Shown piece by piece: positions 39,922 through 52,674 of a DNA stretch of 64,000 nucleotides; position 1 is the stretch's first letter; every line of letters starts with the position of its first letter. A program made the translations under genes and the position numbers. Source of the DNA: Heliopora coerulea (taxonomy: Eukaryota > Cnidaria > Anthozoa > Scleralcyonacea > Helioporidae); the NCBI GenBank assembly GCA_030142905.1, contig JASJOG010000043.1, positions 866,001 through 930,000 on the forward strand, in the 5' to 3' direction. Under the pieces are notes generated by a model. The model did no database searches and was not told the DNA's origin. It saw only the letters and a list, made by a program, of their open reading frames with translations.

Positions 39922-42900
39922 CTATGGAGAACAAAAATACACCAGAAATCAAACATAGATGGAATCAGGTGGATTAAGGCAAACTTGAGAGTTAAATTCG
40001 AGCGTTTCGACAAGAGTCTAGAAGCATGTTATCTAGGATAACCTTCTTCTAAACCCTGAGTTAAGGCCAGATCAGCGCCGACCAGATCTATAAATGATAT
40101 GTGTTGTTCGTATACATGTATTTCTCTCGAATTTCATTCGACACACAGCGGCACTGTGAAGACCGTGTCAGTGAAAGGTTACTGTCGCACAATCCTTTCG
40201 AGTTGTGCGGTGCAAGTTCGTTTATTCAGTAGATTCCACTACCTGGACTGTATATTTCTTTTATTGTTCCAACTACAGCGTCACTCTTTTTCTCTCTACT
40301 CTTCGCTCTGATAGAAGACACGCTCTCCCTGTAGTTTAGAACCTTTCCCGCCAGCGTCTAGAGTCCAAGTGCCAAACCTCGGACCCTCGAGTCAAGGTCC
40401 AGGCTGGCTTACAATGGTGTTTTATTTTTAATTATAATATCTAAGTGTTTGTCTCATCAATTACTATTTCCTATTTCATTGGTTGTTAATTAACTTCAAC
40501 TGTTCTGCCACAATTACTGTGTCAAACTATGCTTACCATGGTAACAACAAATAATCTTACAATGGCCAGTTCCCCTTATACATCTGCTGATTACTACTAC
40601 AAGAATGCTTTTCGAAATCTTGTTTGTAATGTTAATTGGAGCAACTGTCTTTCCATTCACTCTGAGAATTCAATGTCTGCATGAAAATGAAAAAAAAACG
40701 TACAGTATTCTGGTAGTTGTACTCAGCTTACTTATAATAAGGGAATCAGCTATTTGTAAGATATCTCAAGTTTATCATACTTCTGTGACCTGAGATACTC
40801 TACAGAAACTCCCATAAATAAAGACCACGCTAATTAAAACCTGCTAAAGTATAAAATATAAGGCGCTATCTTAAAGGATGATTGGGACAAGTGAAAGTAC
40901 CAAATGTGAGAATCATTTGGTGTGGATGGGCAACTGCGTTTCAAACGTATAGGACCTTGATCGGAGTGAAGAAAACTTAATTTTACTTTTAATCGAAGTG
41001 AAGCTTTGGCGGCGTCTCACTCTTAGAGAAGGACTTCTTTTTTATAAGTCGCTTTCCCAGAATGTATGTTCTGCACTTTCCTGTTGATTTTGTGTCGTTT
41101 TTCTGAAATAGAAATATTCCACAGTTTGTAAGTAAGTCTTAGACTGAGGCAAAAAACTCAACGTCATTTTATTTTATGGATAGCGACTCTTTCCACCATC
41201 ATTCTCCAGAATTGTTCTCTGTTCCAATGTCAATTAATTGACCTTATGATGCGTCTAATATCCGTCCCACGCATTCAACTCTTTTGAGCTGTCACCGAAG
41301 CTTATTGCATGGCATCGTGCTGAAAAATTCAATGGAAAGACGCTACGGATGAATGGGACACTTGTTGTAAGCCTACTGACCTTGCTACAACCGGACGCTG
41401 AAGAAATTTGGCAAGCGTGCGGACGCCTAGTTTTAATCCTGTGAACAGGTACCGAAACCTACATTTCCTTGTTGGCAGAACTAACATTATAAAGAGTATT
41501 AGCTAAAAATTTTACGTCATTTACAAGCAAAAATATCAAAATGGTCTTATGTTGAAAGCGATGATAAATAGTGTTTGATGGTGTTTGCGTTCTTGCAGTT
41601 TCAAACCCAAAATTTTTCAATTGTAGTGTCCTGGAAAACAGCACGTGAATTGCTTTCTTTTGTACCTGGTAGTGAAAAAACGGCCGTAGAATTTCTCCCG
41701 CTTATGTTTCCCGAAACTTTATTCGCCTTAAATTACAACGATTTTATACCAAGCACATCTAAATATATAGCGTAAAACGATTGGATTCTCCGAGGATGAT
41801 GATGCGCAACACTTAAATGTTCACAGATATTACGTGAAATAGACCAATTTTTGTACATTTGTTGCGCAGGAGAGTAACAGCGAGAGAAAGAGAAAGAGAA
41901 GAAAGACCGAGAAACGTGCAGTAGGGAGACAGAGAGAGAAGAGACAGACACAGAGGATGTACGCGATCACTAAATTGGTTGAAACAGTCTTCAATGTTCA
42001 AAAGTAATTTCAGTCTTATATACGTAAGTGGACTGACAAGAAGAATTGCACGAAGTCTGTATTTCACGAGGCGATGACTCTACTTCGACGGCATTCATCT
42101 CTCTCTGGCAATCTTGTTGACTTTGACTCTTTGCTCTGATTGTACAAAATTTATGGCCATTTCGAGACGGAGCAAGAAATTATTCAACTGTCGATCACCA
42201 CACCAGTATTCACAATATTAGAGTTCAGCAGTATTTTTAAGTTTGCCACGAAACATTCTGACCAATTTTAAAAATAGCAACAGCAAGGAAATGAAGTATT
42301 CTGTTTAATCTCATGTGCATCTTGATAGGTTCCCTTCTCCATTTTCAATCCGCAGTAAGTTCGATGTTGTGCCAGTTAAAGACTCGGGATTTTGGATTGT
42401 GACCAGAACGTGAGAAATTAAAACAGTAGTGAAATGAAAGAAAATGAAAAGTTTTACAGCCGTTGTGACGACGATACTCTGAATTAGTTTTTGACAACCG
42501 AGGATATCAATCAAAATGCGTTGTTGAGATGAAAACTCTATTGTACATATTCGTGTTAGAGTTAATCGTTTGTTGCAAACTTGTACACTAGATGTGTAAT
42601 AGAGAGGTAGGTAGGTAGGAAAGACTTGTACGATTTGTACTTTGGCGCCACAAAGTCAAGGGAAGAGGAGTGTCACCGATACAAAATGAAGTGTAAACGG
42701 GCGATAAATGTAATTCGTGAAATTCGTTCAGGCAACTATTAAATCTAGCAACTAAAATATTATCGACAATCGGTCGATTAAATCTTTGAAATATAGTATG
42801 GCAACGAGATACACTAGGAGGGACAGAAAGTATTGAATCCTGGTTTAAAGAGGGACTGAACCAACGTGTGCATATCTGACAATTTTGAAAAAGTTACGAT

Positions 42901-45299
42901 TGAGCAATGGTTGTTTGCGAGAACATTTTCAGATTTGGCTTTTCAAATGGAGGGAAAATTACTGCCGAAAAGGTGTGTCAGTTTAAATTAAACGGCGAAA
43001 AGTTTAAAAAATAGCAGGACTCGTGTAAAAGAATTTGTCTGTCTCGAGCTTCGACGGTGGAAAGTTGGCTAGACTTCAGTCGACATCCTTGAACAACACC
43101 TCCACTTCTCTCACACTGACTTACAAAAATAGCCTTACCATGCCTCCTCGCCGATAGAACGTTCGACAGAACGCATCAACGCATCAGCCAATTACAGAAA
43201 AGTGATATAAACTGATTCGTAATCACAGCTAAGGGTTCCTTCCTTCCGTAGAAACAGAATTTCATTTAAGCTTTGAACCATTTTCCATCGCATTCCTCAT
43301 ACCATTTGATAATTGACACAAACATTAGTACGAAAGATCTCAGAATTTAGGAGCTTTAGTCATGTCAAACATGAAATTATTTCCACGATTGTTTAAATAT
43401 TTCTCGAAATTGGGCAAATGACTTCTCGTGACATAACAACTTATAAATTCAAAGCATTTTCACAACAATGTCAAGCAGATTTGTCAGGAATATCAATGCG
43501 CGACGTATAATTTTAGGCACAGCAACAGTGTAAAAGAGACTCGAGGTGAAGAAGGTTGAAAAAACCTAAACCCAAACCACAACGTACACTAAATGAGCAT
43601 TCCGTTGCCAAACCTTCAGATTTAATACATCCTGAGTTTCGCTTCCTTTTATTCGTGATTTCATCAAATTGTGAATCAATCTACCTTGCAGGTGTTCCCT
43701 CCTATTCAATTAGGCAACCACAATAAGGAACCTTCAGCAACCACAATAGGGAACACCAACGCCAAAGTCTTCCCTTAACTGAATTTTTCATCCAAATCAA
43801 AGAGAATGATTAATGCTTTGTACCAAAATTGATACTGTGACATCCTGCTTGCGCTTGCACACGTCACTTGGTGCGCTAATTCGTGGAGTGTTGAACGCTG
43901 CTTGTTGAGTTTAACGTCAAAGCATCGGACAAAATCCTCCGAGAAACTTTCTCGCTTTTTAGAGGACCCAAAACATACATCAAGTACAAAATACGATATC
44001 AGTGATACGTCGTTTCTGTTTGACCTTGAAAATTTTGTTTGTTTACAATCGCCGTAGTCGCGCAGGTTTGTTTAAGGCAACTGGTAAGATCTGCGTGGAA
44101 CTAAAGCCTGGTTTACACGAGCGACATAAGCATAAGGACGAGATCAAAACCAAAACAAAGAATGATATATCCTCAGGGACATGCGAAGATAAAACAAGAA
44201 TTTTTCTTTGTTTCGTCTTTTGTTCGGCTCTTGGCTTGTGCTTGGACTACAACCTTATGCTTATGATTACGACTATCCTTATGTCGCAGGCTTGACTTCA
44301 CTCCTTTGTTTTGCCTTTTGTTTAGTCCTTATGCTTATGCTTATGTTCACGCGTGAACCAGGCTTCAGATCTCAGATAACCTGGAATCAGGGAGCATTGA
44401 TAAATTCCCAGAAGATATACATTAACCGTTTGATTGCTCAAAATATTTCTTTCAACAACTGGAAACTAACAAACAAAAGATTGACAAACAACTTCCTCTC
44501 TAAGTTTCTCACCATGAACTTTTCACGTACTGAAACATTTCATACGTTATCAACGCTTAATACGTCGTGAGTGTATATTTTAGGCTGCGAAGAAGTGCAT
44601 TATTAAAAGAACATGTATCGTATTGTTTTCTCAGAGAAACAGTGAAATAACATAACAAACTGCCGTGTATCAAATTCAAAAGTATATCGGACCCTAAACA
44701 AGCGTAACTTATTAAGTTGTAAAACTTAAAGGTGAAAAATTTAAGGACTATTCAACCTAGAATTCAATGGTGTAAAGTCACTTCGGGGGAAAAAAAATGG
44801 ACGTTTTCATGAGATCGCTCAAACCAAAGTTTAAACTATTTAGGAGAAGGAATCCAACATCTACAAATGCACGTTAGTTAGTTAATCATGGCTTAATAGG
44901 TAAATACAACTATATTCATCAAACCATAACATCAAAATACTTTTTTGTCGAATAGTAAGGGAAACAACAAATGCAAATGTTAATAGATCATAAGATTTAT
45001 ACTCAGGTCTACAAACCTTCTGTGTTCACCTTAAGCTGAATCATGCTCTGCGTTTCTTTGTCCCCCATTGGACGGTTTTTAAAGTAAGGATAGCCGATCC
45101 TATTTTCTGTTAACAGTTCTTCCATTCCGTGGCCAACGTGAGTGTTGTCACTTGGACCCAGAACGTCTGCTTGAAAATTAAACTGAGTCGCAGTTGAGTC
45201 ATATGCCATCGGTTGGCAGACTTGGCTGTCACTAGTCCCGGTGAAACGGTCGTAGCAGAATGGAGCTGGAGTTGTAAAACTTACGCCTTGAAAGTTCAT
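39656..45299 (-). CDS. Homeobox transcription factor, Not/Emx/Vax-like, two exons
   Basis: Exon 1 is 45299-45017 and exon 2 is 39921-39656 (stop TAA), joined by a 5.1-kb phase-1 intron. Splicing joins the lone G at the end of exon 1 to AC and recreates a GAC (Asp) codon, giving 182 residues. The homeodomain covers about residues 106-165. It starts [20 protein letters not shown], has YVIG in the loop before helix 2 (as YVVG/YMVG in Emx, Vax and Not), and helix 3 is [15 protein letters not shown]16, F20, W48, F49, N51 and R53 are intact and position 50 is Gln, so DNA binding is expected. RTIFSPMQL is nearest to Not (RTIFTPEQL) from memory, but the RRMKHKR end differs from the RRIKWRK of Not. 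No Engrailed-type repressor motif is seen in exon 1. The exact family needs a tree. Confidence 0.9.
44104..44365. mobile_element. MITE-like element in the homeobox intron
   Basis: Termini AAGCCTGGTTTACACGAGCG and CGCGTGAACCAGGCTT are near-complementary, continuing into CATAAGCATAAGGAC on the left and its complement on the right. About 262 bp, non-coding. Confidence 0.8.
45017..45299 (-). CDS. Homeobox gene exon 1 (N-terminal region)
   Basis: Starts [19 protein letters not shown] at 45299 and ends ...LKVNTE plus one base, before the donor GTTTGT. There is no recognisable domain. Assignment to the homeobox gene rests on same strand, nearest upstream open exon with a start codon, good donor and exact phase match to exon 2; no transcript was available. 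Confidence 0.72.
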
Positions 45300-47849
45300 G
45301 GTTAATTAACCAAATGTGAGAAGTCAGGCTCAGTTACAATCTCGTACAATAGTGCAATAATAATAATAATAATAATGCAATATGAATCAGCTACATGCGC
45401 AAATCAATAGATTTTGTCAATATTGAAGATGGACATACCGGAAGATTTAAATTAACCTTGACTCACATCAACTTGTTGTTGACGACCGAAGACATCGCAA
45501 CTTTCCGATGTTACTCAACCCGCGACTTTACAGTCTGGAAACTGTGTACATCCGCATACCAGTGAGACTTTCACTTTCTCATATGTTCAGTAGAGATATG
45601 TGAATTATTGATACCGTTCCGAAAGGTGTCCTCAGCTGTGGAAAACTCACAGAATCACGAGCCCGAGTTGATTGCGAGATTGGGAGAAATGCCTACGCAC
45701 AGATCATAATTCTGCCAGCGAAGAGGGCGCCAAACCAGTCGGGGACATGTACGGTTTTCAAGTCATCGCATGCTTTCCCAGCCCGTCAGCTAACCAGTTC
45801 AGTGGAAGAGGTCCACTTTTTTAATTACTAATTCATTACATGGGCATTTTATCATTCAAAACAAGTCAAATCGCTAATTGTATTATCTTGCTAGAGAACC
45901 TGAGAGGATCAAATGTAATTGTTCTAATTATCAAGGAGAAGAGTTACTGCTGTGTAGATACTGTTAGGCACACAAGCTTTGAAGGAGCTCCGGACTCTTT
46001 TTCAAAAGAGAAAATTATAAATTATCTCATATCGTCACAGCCAGGGCACTTGAAGAGAAAGTATGGAGCGACGACGGCTGCAACCTTCAAAAATATCAAA
46101 ATATAATTATTACGGAAACTTGTAACCGCTTAACAGTTTTGTCCAGAGAATGACCAGTTTTTGCGCTTGACAAAGTCCCGCCCTTGTTTCAGGGAAACTT
46201 AAGTTTTCCAATCCTTCGAACTTCACCCAAGTGACGGAGATTAGTGCCATTGATCAAAAATAGATTTGTATAATGCAATGTGAACAGAACCATTGAATAC
46301 TCAGCTAGGAATCTGTAAAAGAATGGCCTAATGAAGGTGTAATCAGAGATGGGTGAGAGATCATCACAAGGAGTATTTCAGCCCTGGCTTATGAATAAAC
46401 CTCTCAGAAATTATCCTGTCATTACATGTTCTCAGCCTTTTCATAGGTGAAATCTTCAGCGTTTAGGAAGCGCAGTAAATATTTTTTTTGTAACTAACGC
46501 TCTCTTGGTTCGCCTACGCAGCTCAAAATTTAGAAAACAAATAAGTCTCTGTCATGTCACACATAGCCTCTACAAAGTGAAACGGAAAAACAAAACCTAA
46601 TTATCGCACAAAAATACGACTGTCGACACCTGGCTTGTGAAAGTACTCAGCGCTATTGAACCGATTAGGACGAGATCTTCGTAAGAGGGAGCCACCGACA
46701 CTGTTTCATCACGTATGAATGCAATTGGTAGGAGTATGGAAAAACTATTCCGATTAAATTTCATTAAAAAATATAATTAACATCTGATAAGCAACCACAG
46801 CAAAATGGATTTCCTCAACGTAGGTTAATACATCGGGCAGTCAGTTGAAAATATAGTATCTTATCATCTAATTAAACGCATTGATCGAATCCCCCAACTC
46901 TTCTCATCAAACACATGGACAAGGGAACAGCTTTGTCAAGCGATGAGTTTTCAACGAAATGAACGAAGAAATGCGTTTTTTTCCCTATAAACTAAAATTG
47001 TTTTGTCATGCATTTAACAATTTTCACACGGCATTTGTTTTTTTATAAACTACCCACGCAACACAGATATTATAGTCCTACAATCATTTACGACATTGCT
47101 TCGTCTCGCCAGGCAGTAATTATACACGGAGGAAATTTTCATTTGGTCAATATCTATTCTTGCATTCATCTGCAGCCATATATGGTTTACGTTTCGTGTG
47201 AGTGTGACACTAGTGTATTCAGGAAGACCCGTAAACAGGAAAGAGAATCCAGGTTCAAGACGCTTAAACAGCACGACAGAACGGGTGTGGTAAAAAATAT
47301 TTAAGAACTTAGGTGAGCCAGAACGATAACAATATCAAGTAACAAGCTGTGAATTGTATTGTACAGAACTCGTGATGGATTGTATCAACTGACCAGAGAG
47401 CACTGTTGAACTGGAAAGGCGACTGTGTAAATAAACTTGAGTTTAAAGATGAGTTTAAGCAATTGAAAGAAATCAATGACTGAACCACCAAAGACCTTGA
47501 CTAAACTACAGTTAAGCCTCCCTCGGCGTCCATCTTTCTTAAGAGCGATTACTGTTCCTCATTACTGAAGTTCTTCCAACAATATCTCTATAATTTTGAT
47601 TACTTCGCACGCGACCACTTCATTAGCAAGACTGCGATCAACTTTCTGAAACAACCAACACAATAACGTTATTCTTCAAATTTTCCACTATTTTGAATCT
47701 CCGATGAGCGACCGCTTAAAACAGGGATTGAAACAAACCGTGGCAACTTCGCAGGCATTTCACATCTTACTACAAATTGAAACTGACCAGCAAGGCTATT
47801 GGAGAAAACGACACCTTTAGTCAGTACGTTCTTGTGTAACAAAGACGTT

Positions 47850-48153
47850 TTATAACTCTAAAACAAGACCTTTGGTCCGAACGTTATTCGTGTAATAAAC
47901 AAAATTAACAACTCTAAAACTGAACAACCAGCCGAATTCATTACGATAGACTTTTTTGCGTATACACAAATTCGTAGGTCTCTTATGATCCATCAGCTGT
48001 ATATGAAATACTGTACGAGCAGTATTACATGCGTCTGAACCTCCTTTATCCCGTATCGTGTCAGCGACCACCTTTTGTGGCATTTTTGTTGGCCCCTTAC
48101 GAGGGTTCATCGGTAGAACTGGGTTTGTGTGACAATACAAGTCTGTAATTCGC
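47850..48153 (-). CDS. Unrecognised candidate terminal exon
   Basis: Preceded by a good acceptor (CTTATTTTTTTCCACAG, minus strand), the frame runs RITDLYCHTNPVLPMNPRKG onward and stays open for about 100 codons to a stop near 47850. It has two or three cysteines and basic patches but no family I know. A second open piece at 49129-48947 (minus, ending QQCGDPHVSGFDYSYCV) may or may not belong with it. Weak evidence. Confidence 0.22.
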
Positions 48154-50523
48154 TGTGGAAAAAAATAAGAAATTGAAAGATAAGACTGCTTAAAGAAACT
48201 ATGCACAGAGGTCACGTCACGATGTTGGACAATAAAGTTGTAGTACTGAAAGAAGCACCGGTTACGGATTACAAAAAGCCAGGAAACGTAAGTTAAATAG
48301 ACCAAAAAATTTAATAAATTTTAACAAAGGGGTGCAATATGAACCAAAATGGTGACGATGTTCTTGTTAGATGACATGGATGCTTGAAATTACCATCTTT
48401 GAAAGAGACTACACATTTGAGAGACATTACAAGAAAGCTTAAGTAAATTAAATCTGGAACTTCAATTTTACTCCTCAAAAGAAATCAGAGAATGAAAGAG
48501 ACCACTACACGATGCAATTCTCGGCTTGGTTATTAGGAAACTCCCACGATATTTTCCACGTATTTATACTATATATAGAGTAGACTTTTGCCGATCATCC
48601 GTTGTATCATCTAAATGGTCGAGCGTATCGCTAGTTTTGTTAGTTTCCCGTCTACGTTGAACCGAGGATTGCTTATATGTTCAATAGTCATAAATAATTC
48701 ATAAAGACGAGACGAAAACCAATAAATGGCTATTTCGTCGACACTTCGTTTGGATACAAGATCGCCCTGATTTACATAAACGTTTCCCTCACTTTACTCG
48801 GCTAAAAAGGTCTGTATATACCTCAAAAATAGTTAGGACGCATCATCATTTGGATGCGTTCGTATCCATGGACAATAATCGCGTCATAACAGTATGGCTT
48901 TTACAAGTTCACTTCTTGCCTTGTAAATCGCATACAGTTCAAGCGCTTATACACAATACGAGTAGTCGAACCCACTAACGTGTGGGTCCCCACATTGCTG
49001 ATACATGTCGCGGAAAAAATTGCTCAAGTTCACACTACCGTACGCCTCGTGATGGACTGCACGGCTCCGTGTGGCGTGCGTAAACGTCCAAGATGAAGAG
49101 GATGAAACTTCCATACCTGGTTGACCCATTTAACATTAATACGTTTCGTAGGAAACCTAAGTATCGACACAAGGGCTCCCGTTGTGGTGATAATTTGATC
49201 ATTTTCACGGAGTTATGTATTTAATTGGCAACGAAGTTAATGACCTCTGATCATATGATTGTTACACCGATATGTGTATGTTTACGGCAAATGTTTCTTT
49301 AAACACGCCCACTAAACGACCAAATTTCATGCAAACGTTAAACCTTGTTTGTTCTGAAATCGACACCATGAGATCGCTCAACGACTTGGACGGAATTGAG
49401 TGATGTTATTAAAATTCACGTTAAAACTATTTAAAGTCTGAGTTAATTAAAATATTAAATAACTATGCTTTCAATGAAGAGGAATCGATTTACTCCCTCT
49501 TTTCTCCAACGATTTCTCCCATATTTTAAGTTGTGGAAACGTGGGGTAGAGGTTACGGTCGTAATGTAAAAAAAGGATAAACTATAAAAAGGTTAAAACC
49601 TCTTATGCACAACACGTTTCCTGAACAGACAAGACGTATTTTAGTTCACGTGACACCACCAAGCAACCCATTTCTATGTTCATTCTATGATTTTATAGAC
49701 TGTTCAAATGGCATTTAGATCTCCCAACAGCGAGCTAAGTGTAATGAGCACGACGACACAACGGCTGGTTGTCCATGTCATTTACTGCAATTTTCTTCCC
49801 AAATCCGGGAAGAGGAACTTGGAACACTTTTCCGAATTCACAGTCAGATGTTCAGAATAGGGCGTATCAAGATCTCTTCCTGCGTTAAGATAACCGGATT
49901 AGCAAGCAGTTCAAAACTCTTTTTACAAAGTATTTTTTTCCTAGTGAAAAATGGGTACTGTTAATCCTAAACTAAAGTATTCTATAGCTGTTTACAATGC
50001 AAGCTAGCCCAGTTAGCTGGGTATTATTGAGTGTCTGTGGGAACAGCTGGTGGATAAATTATCCTTTTCGGCTGTAGGAAGACGCTCGAGAGAGAAGTTA
50101 GCATTGGTCATACGACCTGCCTCTAAAATTGTTCGGCTGTTTCGTAGTATGAAAGGGTGAACGGTGATCTTAGAGCATTGTATTGTTCTTGACATATTGT
50201 CAGCTGATCGGTTTGGAAGTCGAAATCACACGGCTAAACAACGCTGGCTTGCCTATTCGTGCCGGCGTGTTGGCTCGCAAAGACCAAGGACGTGCACCAA
50301 ATATGGACCGAGTAACTGTAAAATATTTCTGAATGAATGCAAAATGGCTGTTTCCAACGTAGGACAGGTTTATTTAGAGCAGAGCGTTTTTCATTTAGAG
50401 CAGAGCGTTGTTCCGGGGACAGCATATTATTCGTTCTCTTGAAGTAGAATGAAAGATTGTGTGATTTGAGGAACATTACCGGTGACGTCCAGGTTAAACG
50501 TAGGTAACCTTCGCTTATCTTCT

Positions 50524-50575
50524 TAGTTCATGTAGCTCAGTGGTTAGAACGTCTTACTGGTCATTAGTAGGTTAC
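50524..50575 (+). repeat. Degenerate tRNA-like fragment
   Basis: TCATGTAGCTCAGTGGTTAG and then AACGTCTTACTGGTCATTAG resemble the box A half of the tRNA-like element at 21.3 kb. There is no box B. Confidence 0.6.
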
Positions 50576-50721
50576 TGTTTGTTTACATGTGTCACTTTCA
50601 GTCACCATGGTTACCACACGGAACTTCCAAAAATGCTTTACTGAGATATGAACTTGATCAAAGTCAACAAATGATTGAAAGTGTGATTGATACGAAGCGC
50701 GTCTTGTCGCCCGTTCAACGT

Positions 50722-50908
50722 GGAAAATGACGGCAAAAGATTAAGAAAGTACGGAAAATAGTGGCAAAAGATTAAGAAAGTAGAGAAAATGATGGCAAAA
50801 GGTTAAGAAAGTAGGGAAAATGGTAGCAAAAGATTACGAAAGTATGGAAAATAGTGACAAAAGGTTAAGAAAGCAGGGAAAATGGTGGCAAAAAGTTAAG
50901 AAAGTATA
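50722..50908. repeat. Six degenerate copies of a 31-bp unit
   Basis: Unit of the type GGAAAATGGTGGCAAAAGAT followed by TAAGAAAGTAG, just downstream of the ADAM-B stop codon on the minus strand, possibly within its 3' UTR. Confidence 0.9.
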
Positions 50909-51094
50909 AATTTAAAAAAATTCATTAAAACATTTTGAATGCGTGAATGAACAGTTAAATACTCTGTACTAAACATTGAAAGGATTAATTTAGATGGTCG
51001 AAACACAAAAGAAATAGTAAAAAATTCCCCCAAAACATCCTCCGGTTGTGTAAGACAATCACACTGTAAAGAAAACAAAAAAAAAAGATCTCTG

Positions 51095-52674
51095 CTAGCT
51101 AGTGGTACAAGGTCGGAACGTATCATCAGAGCGATCATCGCCCGATGACTCGGATGATCGCCGGGAAACGTCGGAAACTCGCTTCGGATTACTCGACGTT
51201 TTTCGTAATGCCGTACGGTTGAGAGGATCAGAGGTGGGACTAGTTCCAGGATTTTCAACCGGAGTTGAAGAATGACGCTTAAGAGCTTTTATATTAGCTT
51301 TAATTCCTTCCTCTACGTTTGAATTTTGCCGAGAGGGAAGTTTAGGCACTTTGGGAGCTTTCGGTCGTGTTGGCTTGTCCAACGCATGGAAACTCTCTGC
51401 TTTGCTTTCAAGCGACGGCCTTGTCGAGGACTGATTGAAAGATGATTTGTCTTCAAGGAGATCTGGTAACGACTTGTTTTTTGGGCTCAGGGGCCGTCGT
51501 GATACACTGGGACGGGGAGGAAGGCGAGGTAATGGAGGACGATAAGGTGGTAGTTCAGGCTCTGAAGCATCTGGCAAGAGATGTGTACGACCTGAAAATT
51601 AATAACAGATTCAGAAATCGTTAAGGGTTCTTATCATTTCCACAAACAATTCCTCAAGGTTAGTCGTGATTTATTACCTCCTGTGCGCATGCACAGCGGG
51701 GTAGAGCAATCAGTTTATCTGTCGTCCTATCACGTGAAGTTACGTTTATTTAGCAACAATATTTTAAACAGAATTATAAAATAATCATAATGATGTAACC
51801 ACAATACATTTATGTCCGTCCACCATGCGAGCGTCTGGGTACCAAGCCTAGTGGATACTCTCAGGTTCTAACGGTTTATAGTACCTTTATTTATACTGGA
51901 TAACCCTATCAGTTACCTAAGCTGTTCTCTCTAGAGGTCCAGTAAGGGCCACCCCTCATGGGTCCAGTGTTACTACAGGAGGAAACCAGAGTACTCGGAG
52001 AAAACCTGCGATGTTTGGTAGAGACAAACTGCACAACAACTTTTCTTACATGTGACCAAGGTAACTTTAATCAGATTTTATTAAACTTATTAAACTTTAT
52101 TTAATCAGGGTAACATTTGCCAGTTTACACTGATGAACTCATGGCCCTCAAAATAAGATACTTCGTATGTATAAATACATGATAAATATAAACATATGAA
52201 ATATCGGTAAAACATTGACAATGAGTATAAATTCAATTATGAAATATGAATCTGAATAATTATAAAATCAATATAAATAAATATAATATAATCAATATAA
52301 ATATAAATATAAATATAACCGATATAAATATAAATATAAATATCAATATGCACGAACCTAATATATCGAACCCTAGTTACAGTGGTGAGAGACACGTGCA
52401 CTACCACACTGCCACCAGCACCCCTTCTCACCACTTCCATCCCCTCTCTACAAATACAACCCCACCTTCTTTGTTTGAACTTTCAGGTGCCATACTGACA
52501 TTTCTGAGGTTTTTCTCTTGGTTGCGATCGGGAGTAATGACGATTTCATTGTGTCCAGATTCCACAATGTCAAGTTGTGTGGGACGGCTTGGGACCGAGA
52601 CTACACTTGTAAGGTTCTCCTCACTGGATAAATGTGCTGTGCTGCGTATATTGGTGAACGACACCGAATTGAAC
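51095..52674 (-). CDS. ADAM-B cytoplasmic tail exons with SH3-ligand motifs
   Basis: 52674-52496 encodes a Ser-rich segment (FNSVSFTNIRSTAHLSSEEN onward), and 51591-51095 encodes the C-terminal 164 residues. The last exon has YRPPLPRLPPRPSVSRRP, a dense proline/arginine stretch matching PxxP ligands for SH3 domains, a second KAPKVPKLPSRQ motif, and many Ser residues in RxxS-like contexts. The donor at 52495 (GTATGG) was chosen because it is the one giving phase 1; two alternative downstream GT sites are less consistent. Confidence 0.88.

Larger units (their letters stand above)
45300..51094. other. Intergenic region between homeobox gene start and ADAM-B stop
   Basis: About 5.8 kb that should include the homeobox promoter and the ADAM-B 3' UTR. 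Besides the weak candidate exon at 47850-48153, the tRNA-like fragment at 50524 and the 31-bp repeats at 50722-50908, no structure is evident. Confidence 0.55.
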
